A DNA stretch of 64,000 nt, taken from NCBI GenBank assembly GCA_044228435.1, contig JBGAUW010000005.1, positions 207,295 to 271,294 of the forward strand. Direction: 5' to 3'. Positions 62,721 through 64,000 of this stretch are shown here, one piece after another (within the stretch, counting starts at the first letter, position 1; each line of letters opens with the position of its first letter). The notes under the pieces were generated by a model. It was not told the origin of the DNA. It saw only the letters and a list, made by a program, of their open reading frames with translations, and did no database searches. Both the position numbers and the translations under genes were made by a program. The stretch comes from Bog-950 sp044228435 (GTDB lineage: Bacteria > Bacteroidota > Bacteroidia > Chitinophagales > LD1).

Positions 62721-64000
62721 ATGAAAAAAACCCTACTGCCAATTTTGCTGCTTTTGCTTTTTGGCTGTCAGCGCGATAAGCTTGCCGGCACCGCTAACCG
62801 ACAAAAAGCGACCGCACCATTATTTAAGTTATTAGACACCGTAGAAACGGGAATTACCTTCGCTAATTTTGTAAACGATACCGGAGAGATAAGCGTATTT
62901 AACAATTTGTATATGTATAACGGTGGGGGCGTGGCGGTGGGCGACATTAATGGGGATGGTCTGCAGGATATTTTTTTCACATCTAATCAGAATAATGGCT
63001 GCCTCTATCTCAACCTTGGTAGTTTCAAGTTCAAAAATTTAACTGCTAGCGCCGGGATAGATACCCGTGGGGGGTGGACGACCGGCGTAGTTATGGCTGA
63101 TGTGAATGCAGATGGATTGGCAGATATATATGTGTGCCGCGGAGGATCACGTGCGACTGGTAATACACGCAATCTTCTGTTTATAAATCAAGGCAACTTA
63201 GCTTTTAAGGAATCGGCCGCTGAATATGGAATTGATGATGCTGGATATTCTACCCAAGCAAGTTTTTTTGATTATGATAATGATGGCGATCTGGATTTGT
63301 ACGTAATGAATTACCCTTCATTAGACAACGACCCTCTTAACTTTTATGGTTATAAAACCACGAAGAGCGATTATATCAATAGTGATCACCTGTATATAAA
63401 TAACGAAAATCATTTTACAGACATTACCCTTAAGGCCAACCTGCCAATCGAAAAAGCATACGGTTTGGGTTTAGTTATTTCCGATATAAATCAGGATGGC
63501 TAGAACGATATCTATGTAGGAAACGACTGGGCAATGCCCGATTGTATGTATATCAACAATGCTAACGGTGGCTTCATTAACAGAACTACGGATTATTTTT
63601 CTAAATCTGCATTCTTTAGCATGGGGGTTGATATTGCTGATATAAATAACGATGCTGGCCCCGATATTTCTGTTTGCGATATGGTGCCCGCAACACACCA
63701 TCGCAGAAATATTCATATTTCTCAAGCCCTATTGACTGCACTTTCTCGAAAAAAATTCGAGGCACCCTTCAGTACAGCCGTAATATTATACAGGTAAGCC
63801 GCACCCCTCAGGTTCGTGGTGAAAATGGGGGAAGCGTTCGATATACAAAAACTGATTGGGCTGGAGTAATTTGCTATCTGATTTTGATAACGATGGATGG
63901 AGAGATATTTTTTATCACCAATGGCATGAAACGGGATGGGCTGATATGGACTATGAGCGCCTAATGTTTAAGGAGGGCCAGGACGTACATACAAGCGGAG
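62721..64000 (+). pseudogene. VCBS-repeat lipoprotein of the CRTAC1 type, broken by a nonsense codon and two frameshifts (runs off the right edge)
   Basis: I start the gene at the ATG at 62721 (MKKTLLPILLLLLFGC, lipobox with Cys16). Residues 1-260 follow the intact lipoprotein at 53253. At 63501-63503 a TAG stands where the paralogue has the Trp codon of DGWPDIY. The frame then continues as NDIYVGNDWAMPDC and so on. Around 63715 it shifts to the next frame (SPIDCTF, QYSRNIIQV), and near 63855 a missing G in a G-run shifts it again (WSNLLSDFDNDGWRDIF). So the gene has one nonsense and at least two indel changes in about 360 bp. Either it is a real pseudogene or this part of the sequence contains errors. 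Confidence 0.85.

Noticed and set aside
51911..64000. Possible enediyne cluster because of UnbV-type domains
   Set aside because: ASPIC/UnbV domains are common in Bacteroidota surface proteins, and no enediyne PKS or companion gene is present.

Overview
The window comes from a member of the Bacteroidota, most likely a Chitinophagales/Sphingobacteriia-type bacterium. The signs are a flexirubin-type dialkylresorcinol locus (DarA/DarB), a TonB-dependent receptor with an N-terminal carboxypeptidase-regulatory domain, a DUF4175 protein, several CRTAC1-like (FG-GAP/VCBS plus ASPIC/UnbV) lipoproteins, starts without Shine-Dalgarno sequences, and occasional TAnnTTTG promoter elements close to start codons. 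No rRNA, tRNA, CRISPR array or transposase was seen.

Layout. (1) 1-8527 is part of a flexirubin/aryl-polyene pigment locus. ABC permease and ATPase, a thioredoxin-like protein, a BtrH_N protein, a small unknown protein and DarB run leftward. They diverge from DarA and a flavin-dependent halogenase-like protein running rightward. Two families of short intergenic repeats sit inside it. (2) 8595-31747 is ordinary chromosomal content: GNAT acetyltransferase, a long collagen-like secreted protein, an RsbW-like kinase, a DUF4175 membrane protein, zinc metallopeptidase, 2'-5' RNA ligase-like protein, oligopeptide-binding lipoprotein, proline iminopeptidase-like lipoprotein, RluF-type pseudouridine synthase, ceramidase-like membrane protein, exonuclease III, a class C beta-lactamase-like hydrolase, two YeeE/YedE sulfur-transport proteins beside metZ, and a TonB receptor.

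(3) 32038-51767 is the most interesting part and looks like an undescribed biosynthetic or surface-glycoconjugate cluster. It has a WecE-type sugar aminotransferase, a NodU/CmcH-type O-carbamoyltransferase and a GT2 glycosyltransferase. Then come seven tandem phytanoyl-CoA-dioxygenase-family (PhyH) 2-oxoglutarate/Fe(II) oxygenase genes with a small protein among them that carries the DxDDTA motif of class II terpene cyclases. The facing strand carries a 2OG oxygenase resembling the WelO5 halogenases (HxG in place of HxD), two large multi-pass membrane proteins, a membrane-anchored SGNH hydrolase, a diheme cytochrome c and a flippase-like membrane protein. An aspartyl/asparaginyl beta-hydroxylase-type protein closes the set. 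In total there are nine putative 2OG/Fe(II) enzymes in about 15.6 kb. No PKS, NRPS or prenyl-diphosphate synthase lies in the window, so the scaffold is unknown. My inference is a small lipid- or terpenoid-like scaffold that is repeatedly oxidised, possibly chlorinated, glycosylated with a 4-amino-4,6-dideoxyhexose, carbamoylated and exported.

(4) 51911-64000 holds a vanadium-haloperoxidase/PAP2-type lipoprotein, three intact ASPIC/UnbV proteins, a DUF3179 membrane protein and, at the right edge, a fourth ASPIC/UnbV-type gene broken by a nonsense codon and two apparent frameshifts.
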